Assembly: GCA_049697115.1 (NCBI GenBank)
Contig: JBAVVD010000024.1
Coordinates: 1-52,566, forward strand
Direction of reading: 5' to 3'
From: JBAVVD01 sp049697115
GTDB taxonomy: Bacteria; Acidobacteriota; Aminicenantia; Aminicenantales; UBA4085
Length of the DNA: 52,566 bases
Shown: positions 1 to 8,548 of the stretch, piece after piece
Numbering within the stretch: the stretch's first letter is position 1
Layout: each line of letters starts with the position of its first letter
Made by a program: the position numbers and the translations under genes
Notes under the pieces: generated by a model
What the model saw: the letters and a program-made list of their open reading frames with translations, nothing else
Databases searched by the model: none
Told to the model about the DNA's origin: nothing

Positions 1-3
1 ATA

Positions 4-1308
4 GGGCGTCACGAAACCCCCTATTTAACAAGGTTTGGCAGAAATGATTTCACGTAGCGTATTTTATCATAAAAGCCTAACCGATGGGCAGTCAGTGCCA
101 CAAGCAACACGGTAATATGGGCGATCGTACAGTGATTTCGTGTTGCGGCCAAACCGATCACAGTCGGCCGCTGCATGGAGATTGCCAGTAGCCGTGAAAA
201 AATCCGTTCCGCGGATGTTCTTCGGTTATAAGCGAGCTTGAATCGTCTCGTTCCATAGGCGATCACGTCACGAATGCTAGGGCTAAGGCGCACGAGATAG
301 TTGCATCCTTTTTGCTTGACGTACTTTGGATGGCCGGCGGGACAGAGAAGATATTGACCTTGATATTTCTTTCCCCAATGAAGTGGGCAGGTGTATTGAA
401 GATAAGTTTTCCCCCCGGACGTCATCTTGCCCTTCCTGTGCATTTCCAGAAGGCCGGGACAGCGGACGATTCCTCTCTTGAGGGTGAAGGAGGACGGCGG
501 AGTGTAGCGGAGGTTTCGGGGAATCACAGGCATCGCCTTCATCTCGACGAAGATATAAGAAAGGATTTCTTCGGTATCGAAATTGGCATCGCCGATGACG
601 CATTCTGTGGGCAGGGAGAGCAGTTCCCGAGCCTCTCGGAGAAGTGGAACCGCCTGCTTTTTTTCATCGTGATCCGCCGGAAGAGTCTTCTCATGAAGAG
701 GGAGTTCCGAGAACACATCATTCAGAATATGATTCCTGTATCCCCAGAACCAACTGACTTTCGCTTGGAACGTCAGAGGGTATTGGAGGAAAATACCCAA
801 CCTCGCGTCGGGATCCCCCCGCAGCCGGCGCGTTTTATCAAACCGGTTTGGGGCAGAAGTTTTGAGATTATTTTCCTTGACGTTGGCTTTGATCGGACAC
901 GAGTCCAGGGCCAGATGTTTTCCTGTGATTACGCCATCCTGGATTAGACGACGGACTAACGCGAGCCGAACCGTTTGAAGATCGTCATAAGAGATCGTCC
1001 TCAGGAACTGAGAGAACCGCTCTTTAGAAGGAGCAGGTTGTCCTGGAGCAAAACCAAGAACCTCGGCCATGACGGGATTGTTTTCGAGTTCAAAAACGAG
1101 CTCGGTCAAGGTGGGAAGTCCTCGAAGGTTTTTGTAGATAAGAGCTCGCAGAATGGCATCTCTGCAAATAGGAGGGCGTCCCGTTGCTTGAGGAATGTCC
1201 AGCAGCGGTGGCAAGTTTTCAAAGAGCTTTTCATATCGGACTCTGGGCGAGAGATCTTCAGCCTTGAAAAGAAAGACGTTTTTCATGGGACCCTCGAGTT
1301 TCGTGACG
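4..1308 (-). mobile_element. Insertion sequence (IS4/IS5 superfamily, IS1182-like) with short terminal inverted repeats
   Basis: The transposase frame is enclosed by an 11-bp perfect inverted repeat, CGTCACGAAAC at 7-17 and its reverse complement at 1298-1308. The left copy extends to GGGCGTCACGAAAC at 4-17. The right repeat lies only 11 bp upstream of the likely transposase start at 1286. Two more copies of the same 11-mer flank the neighbouring AT-rich segment (1408-1418 and 1581-1591), so the true outer right end could instead be near 1591. No target duplication can be checked because the left end sits at the window edge. Family assignment is from the transposase only. Confidence 0.6.
21..1286 (-). 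CDS. DDE transposase, IS4/IS5 superfamily (IS1182-like)
   Basis: This protein catalyses cut-and-paste movement of the element. The sequence shows an N-terminal helical DNA-binding region with the usual 'RPPICRDAILRALIYKNLRG' block, then the three acidic catalytic positions: D in 'LALDSCPIKAN', D in 'VIGDANFDTEE', and E in 'TSAERIFSRL'. A Cys-containing insertion ('CPLHWG', 'LLCPAGHP') lies between the second D and the E. About 421 residues is normal for this type of transposase. I chose the ATG at 1286 (MKNVFLF...) because the open frame upstream, to 1349, merely reads through the terminal inverted repeat. The frame is intact, so it may still be active. The product is cytoplasmic. Confidence 0.85.
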   Translation of the reverse strand: MKNVFLFKAEDLSPRVRYEKLFENLPPLLDIPQATGRPPICRDAILRALIYKNLRGLPTLTELVFELENNPVMAEVLGFAPGQPAPSKERFSQFLRTISYDDLQTVRLALVRRLIQDGVITGKHLALDSCPIKANVKENNLKTSAPNRFDKTRRLRGDPDARLGIFLQYPLTFQAKVSWFWGYRNHILNDVFSELPLHEKTLPADHDEKKQAVPLLREARELLSLPTECVIGDANFDTEEILSYIFVEMKAMPVIPRNLRYTPPSSFTLKRGIVRCPGLLEMHRKGKMTSGGKTYLQYTCPLHWGKKYQGQYLLCPAGHPKYVKQKGCNYLVRLSPSIRDVIAYGTRRFKLAYNRRTSAERIFSRLLAISMQRPTVIGLAATRNHCTIAHITVLLVALTAHRLGFYDKIRYVKSFLPNLVK

Positions 1309-1403
1309 GTCAATGAAAAATGACTGTCTTGAGGGTACCAGAAAGCCACGAGTTAGGAGAACTAACCTATTCATTTCTAAAGAAAATATGAAAGATAAAA
1401 AGA

Positions 1404-1591
1404 GGGGCGTCACGAAACTAGGTTTTCCTAACTCACTATTTTTTGCGCATCCAGAAAGCTTAAAAGCCATCCTTTTGAACCAAAAATGCCCACGTATTAT
1501 ATTGATATTAAATGAGTTAAAGAAAGTTAGGAAAAATGAAAACCCATCCCTTGTAACTTATTCATATATAATGAGTTAGAGTTTCGTGACG
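1404..1591. repeat. AT-rich MITE-like segment bounded by the same inverted repeat as the IS
   Basis: GGGGCGTCACGAAAC at 1404-1418 and GTTTCGTGACG at 1581-1591 form an inverted pair around about 160 bp of AT-rich DNA without a credible gene. The inner flanks are partly symmetrical too: the rightward arm continues with a TAACTCA-like stretch and the left arm contains TAACTCACTATT. Sharing its ends with the adjacent transposase element suggests either a non-autonomous derivative or a remnant of a larger element end. This is inference; only the repeats are directly visible. Confidence 0.55.
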
Positions 1592-2156
1592 ACCTGCTCC
1601 CTCTATTCAAGATAGAAAACCCGAGGAAACAGCTCTTCTCTTGATCGATATCCAGAATTTCTATTTTTCCGGCGGACAAAACCCGCTTGAACAGCCAGAA
1701 GAAGCCAGCCGAAAAGCGCAGAAAATCCTGGACATGTTCCGAAAAAGACACTTGCTGGTCGTCCACGTCCGGCACAATGCTAAATCCGGCGCCGGGATCC
1801 ACGAAAGGGTGGCCCCTGCCAACGGAGAAAAGGTCATTACAAAAGACCATGTGAACGCATTCAAGGACACCAACCTTCTGGAATTCCTGAGATCCCGGAA
1901 GATCAAAAATCTGGTCATCTGCGGGATGATGACTCACATGTGTGTCGAAGCGGCCGTACGCGCAGCCAGCGATTTTAATTTTAAATGTGTTTTAATCGGA
2001 GACGCTTGCGCCACACGAGCGCTCAAGTACGGAGATGTTGAAGTGGACGCCAGGGCCGTTCATCTCTCCACCTTGAGCACTCTTGACAGATATTACGCAG
2101 AGGTCATGAATACAGATGAATTTCTCCAGAAAATGAACAGTGGGCATATCCATTAA
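1590..2156 (+). pseudogene. Isochorismatase-family cysteine hydrolase, 5' end lost at the repeat
   Basis: The frame encodes an isochorismatase/nicotinamidase-type fold. Visible are the first strand with catalytic Asp ('ALLLIDIQNFYF'), a Lys in 'VITKDHVNAF', and the cis-peptide/nucleophile block 'GMMTHMCVEAAVRAA' with its Cys. The C-terminal part to 'FLQKMNSGHIH' looks complete. Upstream, the frame runs through 'RKPEETALLL' and meets TGA at 1587-1589, inside the inverted repeat GTTTCGTGACG. No ATG exists; the only alternative start, TTG at 1641, would remove most of the first beta strand. I infer that the original start, possibly with a signal peptide, was removed by the mobile element. The substrate cannot be inferred. 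Confidence 0.7.
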
Positions 2157-2165
2157 ACCATAGTC

Positions 2166-2330
2166 ATGAACATCCTCATTCTTTACAGAACTAAATACGG
2201 CAGCACGGAGCAATACGCCAAGTGGATTGCGGAGGAATTGAGTGCAGACCCTATCGCAGATCGAAAAATAGATTTCCGGCCGGCTTATTCGATCCTCTTG
2301 ATGATATGCCAGCCATATTTCGAGTTTTGA
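2166..2330 (+). pseudogene. Flavodoxin-like N-terminal fragment
   Basis: An ATG at 2166, 9 bp after the hydrolase stop, opens a frame beginning 'MNILILYRTKYGSTEQYAKW'. This is the strand plus phosphate-binding loop (T-K-Y-G-S-T-E) of flavodoxin or protoporphyrinogen-oxidase-type flavoproteins, followed by 'IAEELSAD'. After about residue 36 the similarity ends, the frame runs into the 3' end of the opposing isomerase gene and stops at 2328-2330. A flavodoxin domain needs about 140 residues or more, so this is a 3'-truncated remnant that was probably in one operon with the preceding hydrolase. It binds no flavin as it stands. Confidence 0.65.
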
Positions 2331-2728
2331 GGATCATACTCCGCCATCCCGATCCCCCCGACAGGAAGGCTGAAGCTGACGTCTCCAAAGCTCTTGACCA
2401 TTCGGGCCCGTGGATATTCCTGCCGGCTTGAGTCGGGCTCAACTCCAAAATTCGACATCCCGTAGATTCCCGGATACTGGTCATCCGTGAACTGTTTGAC
2501 CAGCGCATCAATATCCTCACCCGTATTCGCCCGTTCGAAAACCTCCCCGGCCAAAGACTCGGCTTCCTCCTGACTCCGGGTGACCGTTTCTTTGGGAATC
2601 GATCCCTTAAAGGCAATCAGAATATGCTGGACCGCGACACGTTCCGGCTCATTCGCCGGCTTTTCATTTTGAGCCGAGGCCCAGGTCCATAGAATAACAA
2701 CAATCAGAGCCAAGCTGAGTTTCTTCAT
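2285..2728 (-). CDS. Secreted parvulin-type peptidyl-prolyl cis-trans isomerase (PpiC-like)
   Basis: This is a small 147-residue protein with a clear Sec signal peptide (residues 1-19, 'MKKLSLALIVVILWTWASA') followed by one rotamase domain. Family signatures are 'VQHILIAFKGS' at the start of the domain, the 'EEAESLAGEVFERANTGEDIDALVKQFTDD' helix region, and the C-terminal 'FGDVSFSLPVGGIGMAEYDP...YGWHIIKRIE' strand pattern. It is expected to assist folding of exported proteins in the periplasm. A good ribosome site, AGGAGGAAA, lies just before the ATG at 2728. There is no SurA-like chaperone domain, so it is a stand-alone parvulin. Its 3' end overlaps the flavodoxin remnant on the other strand. 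Confidence 0.85.
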   Translation of the reverse strand: MKKLSLALIVVILWTWASAQNEKPANEPERVAVQHILIAFKGSIPKETVTRSQEEAESLAGEVFERANTGEDIDALVKQFTDDQYPGIYGMSNFGVEPDSSRQEYPRARMVKSFGDVSFSLPVGGIGMAEYDPQNSKYGWHIIKRIE

Positions 2729-3108
2729 GATTTCCTCCTTTGGGAAACCGCTATTCTATCATTCTCAACCATTTTTTCCCATTCCAATGTCCGTCCGAAA
2801 ATTAGGAAATCCAATGATCTATAACCGAATGATATGAGTGAAGATGGATCAACAGGACGGTGCCCGACGGGTGGCGCGGTTCGGGGGCCCCCCGCCGACC
2901 CGAGCGTTTGTGGCCGTTGAAATAACGGCTTGGAAATGAACAAGATCGCCCGTGAGGGGCGCCGGGGGTGAACCGGGACAGGTCCAGTCGGGCATCCATA
3001 ATGGCAATTTTGGGATTCATATGTCCGCATCTCTAATTGACATTCATTTTTCATTCTGATAAATCCTAAAGAAGAACCCGGAGACTCGAAGGAGGTAGAG
3101 GGGACGCT
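2729..3108. other. Intergenic region with a GC-rich palindrome
   Basis: This 380-bp spacer separates divergently transcribed genes and has no convincing ORF. It contains a markedly GC-rich stretch (about 2855-2970) with the perfect palindrome GGGGGCCCCC near 2883-2892 and a 'GGGTGGCGCGG' block resembling the GGGTGGCACGG motif seen at 30563 and 52481. A strong ribosome site (GGAGGTAGAGG) precedes the STAS gene. No promoter stands out. Confidence 0.4.
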
Positions 3109-3453
3109 ATGGTTATTACAATGCGAGAGCAAGGCAACGTCGCCATTTTTGATATCGAAGGCGAAATCAAAAGGTCGGACGTCACCGACATCACCCTGCA
3201 TCAGGCGGTCAAGGAGAAACTCGACGCGGATTTGAGAAATATCCTTCTCAATTTCCATAAGGTGGACTTCATTGACAGCTTCGGAGTGGGAGAGATCCTG
3301 GCCAGCTATATCTCCACTCACAATCTCGGGGGAAAATTAAAACTGGCCGGGATATCCAAAAAAATTCTCGTCGTTTTTCAGGTGACGATGCTGACCAAGG
3401 TCCTCGAGATATTCGAGGATGAAGCAGCGGCCCTGAAGAGCTTTCAGGGATAA
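3109..3453 (+). CDS. STAS-domain protein (anti-sigma-factor antagonist type)
   Basis: The 114-residue protein is a single STAS domain like SpoIIAA/RsbV. It has the N-terminal strand 'NVAIFDIEGEIKRSD', the hallmark loop 'VDFIDSFGVGEILASY' with the Ser that is normally the phosphorylation site, and the 'GGKLKLAGISKKILVVFQ' strand/helix. Members bind anti-sigma kinases or form cytoplasmic switch modules, and related STAS domains also regulate membrane transporters. It starts at ATG 3109 after GGAGGTAGAGGGG. It is followed after 37 bp by the carrier-like membrane protein in the same direction, so the two are probably co-transcribed. No anti-sigma kinase gene is adjacent, which makes its partner uncertain. 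Confidence 0.85.
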   Translation: MVITMREQGNVAIFDIEGEIKRSDVTDITLHQAVKEKLDADLRNILLNFHKVDFIDSFGVGEILASYISTHNLGGKLKLAGISKKILVVFQVTMLTKVLEIFEDEAAALKSFQG

Positions 3454-3490
3454 GCCCCTGCATCGTCCCTGAAGAGCCGGCTTTGATTCC

Positions 3491-5992
3491 ATGGCCAAAA
3501 ATCGCTTTCTCACACTTTTATCAAGAGTGGCCGAAGTCAAGCCGGGAGAAGAACTCATCACTCTTCTCTTTTTCTTATACTTTTTCTTTATCACCGCCTC
3601 CTATGGGATCATCAAATCCCTCCGGGTGGCCCACTATCTGGAAAAAGAAGGATCCGAGAGGCTTCCCCTGGCCTATTTCATCACGGCCGTCTTCACGGGT
3701 CTTGTCGTCGCCCTCCATTCCAGGCTGTCGCATAAAGTCAAGCGCCATATCCTGACCGGCTCCAGCCTCCTCTTCTTCACCCTCACCTGTTTTCTTTTCT
3801 GGCTGACGTTCCCCCGCGACTGGGCCTGGCTGCCCCTTGCGTACTGGGTGTGGGCGAACATTCTTGCCGTTCTCCTCGTCACCCAGTTCTGGCTCCAGGT
3901 CAACGACACCTTCAATCCCCGTGAGGCCAAACGGCTGATCGGCTTTTTCGGCAGCGGCGGAATCCTGGGGGGAATAATCGGCGGGGAGCTGACGGGCCTG
4001 CTGGCCAAATCCGAGGTTTCCTCCAATCTCCTGCTTCTGGCCTGCGCCTTTCTGGCGGGCTGTGTCTTTATTATCCATTCCATATTTCTCTGGGAAAGGA
4101 CAAATCCGGCCAAGGAGAGAAAGCCCGAGGGAAAGCCAAAAGAGAAAGGTCCCGAGCCGCCGGCAGAGGGATTTAAGGCATGCCTCGATTCCGTCAGAAA
4201 GAGCCGCTATCTCACCCTGCTTGCCGGGTCGGTTGTCATCGCCCTCATCGTTTCCACCCTGATCGACTGGCAGTTCAGCCATACAATCGAGCATACGGCA
4301 TTCATCAAGAGAAATATGACCTCATTTCTGGGGCACTTCAATGCCGGACTTCTGTTCTTTTCCTTCTTATTTCAGCTTTTCCTGACGCCGAGGCTGATCA
4401 AATTTTTAGGCGTTCGCCCGGCCATCCTGATTTACCCGGGGATTCTGCTCGTCTGCTCATTGGGCATCGGAGCCGTCCCCGGAGTTCTTTTCGCCCTTCT
4501 GATCAAAGGCAGTGACAAAAGCCTCCACTATTCTCTGGACCAGTCGATTCACAAACTCTTTTACATTCCCGTCACTCCGGAGGTCAAACACAGGGCCGAA
4601 CTTTTCATTGATATGTTTCTCGACCGGCTGGCCAAGGGCGCCGGCGCCGGAATCCTTGCCGTCTTCTTCTTATTCGGCCTGGGCATCAGGGAGGTGAGCG
4701 TTCTTTCCGTCGGACTCATCCTCGTCTGGATTTTCCTGAACATCAAGGTCAGCCATGAATATACTGGGACGGTGAAACAGAAGGTCAAACTGAAGTGGGG
4801 CCGGGCGGATAAAGCGGTGGCCGAGAAGGTCGATCTGGATTACGCAAAGCTCGTCTTTGACACCCTGGAGAGCAAAAACCGGAGTTCCGTCCTTTACGCC
4901 ATGCATCTTTTCGACCTGATCCGGCAGGACAAACTCACTCCTGAAATCAAAAAGTTAATTGCCCAAGAGTCCAGCGAGATGAGAATTTCTTCCCTGGGAT
5001 CGCTCTTTGAGGCAGAGGGGACTTCCCTTGTTCCGGAGACTGAGGAGACGCTGAGCGAGGATGTTTTGAAAAAAGAGGTCGGAGAAATCATGTCCCTGGA
5101 CATCTATCAGGAATTGATGAAAAAGCACATGGAGAATATCCTGACGGAAAAAAGCGAGGAATCCGTCCCGGGCCGGATGGAAATGGCCAAGGTTCTGGGA
5201 CTGATGGATCCCCAATCCCCCCTGATCCGGAACCTGGACAGACTGTTGACCGACGCATCGCCGGATGTCCGCCGCTATGCCCTGGATAGCGCCGGAAAGC
5301 TGAAAAGGAAGGAGCACGTGCCCGCCCTGGTGCAATGCCTGACCGACCCGTCCACCGGCGCAGATGCCGCATCCGCCCTCGAAAAATACGGCCCGAAGAT
5401 CGCCGGCACCCTCGGCGATTATTTGCGTGATCCTGAAGAAGACATGGCGCTGCGAAAAGCCGTGGCCTCGGCCCTGGCCCGAATTTCGCGCCAGGAAGCC
5501 GTTGACATACTGATTCAAGGGCTGGAAGAGGAACACCAGGAACTGGACACGGAAATCACAGAGGCTTTGGACAAAATCCGCTCTGAAAATTCCGAGGTCC
5601 GGTTTCCGGAAGAAGCGGTCCGGAAAAAGATCGTCCAGGAAATCCAATCACACTGCCGCGGGCTCTTAGAGTTTCACAAGCCGGGGCCGGTTGGGAAAGG
5701 CAATCAACCGGCCGAAGAAATCCTCAGCCATCCGGACGCACTGCGGATGAATATTTTCAAACTGCTGGGGCTTATCTATCCCCGCAATGACATGGCTAAA
5801 GCCTTTCAGAACATCCAGACCGGAACCAAAGATTCCATCGACTATGCCGTTGAACTACTGGATAATGCCCTTTCCAAAGATATGAAAAACCTTCTGTTCC
5901 TTCTCATCGAAGACCTTCCCGCAAAGGAAAAGGCAAAAAGATGCCGCTCCCTCCTCAAAAAAAGGGGCGGTACTCGAACCGTCCTCTCTTAA
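3491..5992 (+). CDS. ADP/ATP-carrier (NTT/TLC-type) membrane protein with C-terminal HEAT repeats
   Basis: Residues 1 to about 430 form a multi-spanning membrane domain (about 12 predicted helices) like the nucleotide transporters of the NTT/TLC family within the MFS fold. The tell-tale segment is 'VNDTFNPREAKRLIGFFGSGG' around residues 136-158, followed by a glycine-rich helix. After about residue 430 the protein becomes soluble and helical with HEAT-like repeats: 'SPDVRRYALDSAGKLKRKEH', 'VPALVQCLTD', 'EDMALRKAVASALARISRQEA'. Free-living bacteria carry such carrier-HEAT proteins whose substrate is unknown; energy-parasite ATP import is not implied. At 833 residues it is longer than classical NTTs (about 500) because of the tail. 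Start ATG 3491. Confidence 0.8.
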   Translation: MAKNRFLTLLSRVAEVKPGEELITLLFFLYFFFITASYGIIKSLRVAHYLEKEGSERLPLAYFITAVFTGLVVALHSRLSHKVKRHILTGSSLLFFTLTCFLFWLTFPRDWAWLPLAYWVWANILAVLLVTQFWLQVNDTFNPREAKRLIGFFGSGGILGGIIGGELTGLLAKSEVSSNLLLLACAFLAGCVFIIHSIFLWERTNPAKERKPEGKPKEKGPEPPAEGFKACLDSVRKSRYLTLLAGSVVIALIVSTLIDWQFSHTIEHTAFIKRNMTSFLGHFNAGLLFFSFLFQLFLTPRLIKFLGVRPAILIYPGILLVCSLGIGAVPGVLFALLIKGSDKSLHYSLDQSIHKLFYIPVTPEVKHRAELFIDMFLDRLAKGAGAGILAVFFLFGLGIREVSVLSVGLILVWIFLNIKVSHEYTGTVKQKVKLKWGRADKAVAEKVDLDYAKLVFDTLESKNRSSVLYAMHLFDLIRQDKLTPEIKKLIAQESSEMRISSLGSLFEAEGTSLVPETEETLSEDVLKKEVGEIMSLDIYQELMKKHMENILTEKSEESVPGRMEMAKVLGLMDPQSPLIRNLDRLLTDASPDVRRYALDSAGKLKRKEHVPALVQCLTDPSTGADAASALEKYGPKIAGTLGDYLRDPEEDMALRKAVASALARISRQEAVDILIQGLEEEHQELDTEITEALDKIRSENSEVRFPEEAVRKKIVQEIQSHCRGLLEFHKPGPVGKGNQPAEEILSHPDALRMNIFKLLGLIYPRNDMAKAFQNIQTGTKDSIDYAVELLDNALSKDMKNLLFLLIEDLPAKEKAKRCRSLLKKRGGTRTVLS

Positions 5993-6111
5993 TCCGGACG
6001 CATTCTCTCTTCTGCACCAATTCAGTCCGGCTCCCGGGGGTATCAGGGAAGTATTCCTCTCTTATTAATGAGTGCATAATATAAATTGCATACTCGGCAA
6101 ATATTTCCGGG

Positions 6112-8065
6112 TTATTTCGAGTCGAGCATGCAATCTATTTCTCGCTCCCCGTAATAATATTCAGGCTCAATCTTCACAAACACACCCAAAAACCGATTGT
6201 CCGTGGAATCCCGCTCCAACCGGAATGGATAGAAACCGCTGGAATTCCGGACCCGCACGGAATACAGGTATCCCCCCTTCCAGGGAAAGCCGACAGGGGA
6301 AAGGACCGTCCATCTCTCTTCCGGAGAGATTCTTGCCCGGCGCTCCTGGCGGCCGACCCGGACTTCCGCCTGATGAACAACGGGACTGGCCACGGTCAGG
6401 CTGATCCGCTTTGCCTTTCGCGGCGTATGGATCAAAATGTCTGTCCGGCTTTTGCCTCTTGTCCAGAATCCGCCGAGTTCACTCCCGTAGGTGTTATCAT
6501 CCTGGAAAAAACCTGGAAATTCGGTGAGGGAAAAACCGCTCCCCTCTCCAGATGAATGTTAAAAAAAACATAGCTCAGGAAGAGAACAGAGAGGCTGAAA
6601 ACGAGAATGAGATGAGGGACGAGAGGGAATCTCCTTTTTTTCCGGACTTCAGGGATTTTCCTCTTCAGGACAAAAGCCGTGACGAGCGCGATCCCGGCTG
6701 TCCATGCAGTCAGAGTCAACCACGGCACTGATGGCTGATGGGCCAGGGAAGGAACCACTTTCCTAAAATCGATGAACGTATTGCTGAGGGAGGTCAGCAG
6801 GTTGCTGGAGAGGCCTATTTCGCTCGCCCGGTTGGAGATGTTCTCATGAAAGAGAAGCCAGGGATTCTGAAGGCAGGCAAAGACAATCAAAAAACTCAAT
6901 GCCAGAAATATCCTCCGCAGAAGAGCAACGGCTTTGTTTTTCACCTGAAAAACCGGAGCCAGAAAAACGGCCAGAATCCAAAAAACTGAAATCAAATGCC
7001 TTCCCGGCGGAGCATGCCCGCCCCAGAATCTATTAACCGAAAAAAACGCAAGAAAGACAGCAAAGACGGCCAGACAGCGCAGGAAGGCTTTCAGAGGGCC
7101 TGAAATGAGAAAAAAGGACAGCTTGTACTCTTTATCGTCAAGAGTTCCTCTGTAAATTGTAATGGGGGAAATTTTTCCATAGAGATTCCAGAGGAAAAGA
7201 ATATAAAGGACGCCCGAAATAAAAAGAGGAGTGAGAAACAGCCAGATTCTTTTCAGATTCAGCATTAAGGATTTGAACCGAGCGGCGGCCAGAATGAGAA
7301 CCAGTCCGGCCGAAAGCACGATGTACTTAATGCCGAACCAGGGCAGAAGAGTAATGCCTGTTCCTGAAAGGAGGATCGAAAGACCGCGAAAATTTCTTTT
7401 TTGAACGCCCTGTCTGAAAACAAACAGGACAATCAGGGCAACCGGAACTTCGGGATAGAAGACCTGGGAATAGAAGATCATGGGGGATGTGAAGGCAAAA
7501 GCCAGCCAGGAGAGCACGGCGGCCCGCCGGTCATTCACCAAATCCAGAACCAGAAGAAAAATCATAACGCCGGCCAGCGCCGTGAACAATAAAAGCGGAA
7601 GCCGGGCGATGAAGAGCAATATCCTTCTCTTCCGCTCGGTATTCTCCTCAGAAGCTGAGATCGAGTGGACGGCTTTCTCTCCGAGAAAATAGGAGGGCAG
7701 AAGCAGGACGGCCAGGCCGGGAAAGTGTTTGGAATAAAGATATTCGGGCCCTTTTTTCCCCGGAAGGCATGGGACTCCAATTCCCCAGGATAGAACTTAA
7801 GGAAATCCTTATTCTGGTAGTTGTTGGCAAGATTGATGTCGCCGTCATGAAGCAGGCTTTCCGTAATGAGGAGATAGTGAGGTTCGTCTCCGGTGAAGGG
7901 TAGGGAGGGCAAGAGAATTCCTGAAGCCATGAATAAATAAATCAGGAAAGAAACGCCCAAAAGAACGAGAGACAGGCGATGAGGGCGTAAATCTCTCCGT
8001 TTTTGGAACGGCAGTTCCTTGTCGGGCAGGAATTCACGGGCGCCGTCTTTTTTCAACCGGGACAA
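6112..8065 (-). pseudogene. GT39-type membrane glycosyltransferase, interrupted by two frameshifts
   Basis: Three overlapping frames read in sequence give one protein of about 650 residues. Segment 1 (8065 to about 7755) has the first membrane helix and 'LPFTGDEPHYLLITESLLHDG', the conserved lumenal Asp/Glu loop of PMT-like transferases. Segment 2 continues as 'GPEYLYSKHFPGLAVLLLPSYF' and about nine membrane helices to near 6545. Segment 3 resumes as 'GSGFSLTEFPGFFQDDNTYG' and ends at 6112 with a soluble beta-rich domain. The first shift falls in a run of G and A residues (plus-strand 7746-7763), the second near 6535-6550. The protein would transfer sugar from a lipid carrier at the membrane. 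Either it is a pseudogene or the runs contain sequence errors. The start is TTG 8065 unless fused to the upstream frame. Confidence 0.75.
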
Positions 8066-8429
8066 GGTAAGAGCGGATGTCCATCAAAAAAAACACATAC
8101 TGTAAAAAATCAAGGAAAAGAAAAAGGACGGGCAGCAGACTGAAAACAGCCAGCCTGGCCAGTTCGGAAGGAGCTGCGCCGGTCCTCCCTGCCAGGAAAC
8201 GGATGACGAACCGCAGTATTATGGAGAGAACGGCTCCCAGGAAAAAAGACCAGAGCAGAAAAACAGATGCCGGCCAAAAAAAGCCGTGTTTGCCCTCGGC
8301 CAGGTAAGGATATAAAAGCCGGTGCCAGAGGAAAGAGCCGATGGCGAGAACCTCAAGGATATAGAGAAAGAAAAGAAATTTCTTCCGGACAAGGACATCT
8401 ACAAAACGAAAAGATAACTGATCCTTCAT
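8034..8429 (-). CDS. Small polytopic membrane protein (possibly the N-terminus of the adjacent glycosyltransferase)
   Basis: This 131-residue protein has about four hydrophobic helices (residues 18-38, 50-75, 78-92 and 100-118) and no motif I recognise. It ends '...RSYLVPVEKRRRP' at 8034, overlapping the next frame by 32 bp. The overlap contains a run of six A residues on the coding strand. A one-base change there would fuse it in frame to '...EKDGAREFLPDKEL' of the downstream glycosyltransferase. So it is either a separate small membrane protein or a third frameshift fragment of one gene of about 770 residues. A similar membrane protein paired with a GT39 enzyme is plausible but cannot be confirmed. 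Confidence 0.5.
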   Translation of the reverse strand: MKDQLSFRFVDVLVRKKFLFFLYILEVLAIGSFLWHRLLYPYLAEGKHGFFWPASVFLLWSFFLGAVLSIILRFVIRFLAGRTGAAPSELARLAVFSLLPVLFLFLDFLQYVFFLMDIRSYLVPVEKRRRP

Positions 8430-8548
8430 CCTGGTAAGTCGTGCGTCATTTTGTTTTAAAAGATGTATTGTTCCCCGCGCTCAACCGGGGATTTTCCGGC
8501 CTTTTATTTTACTTGTTCTCCACTCGAAATGTAAACCGTTCGAATCGA

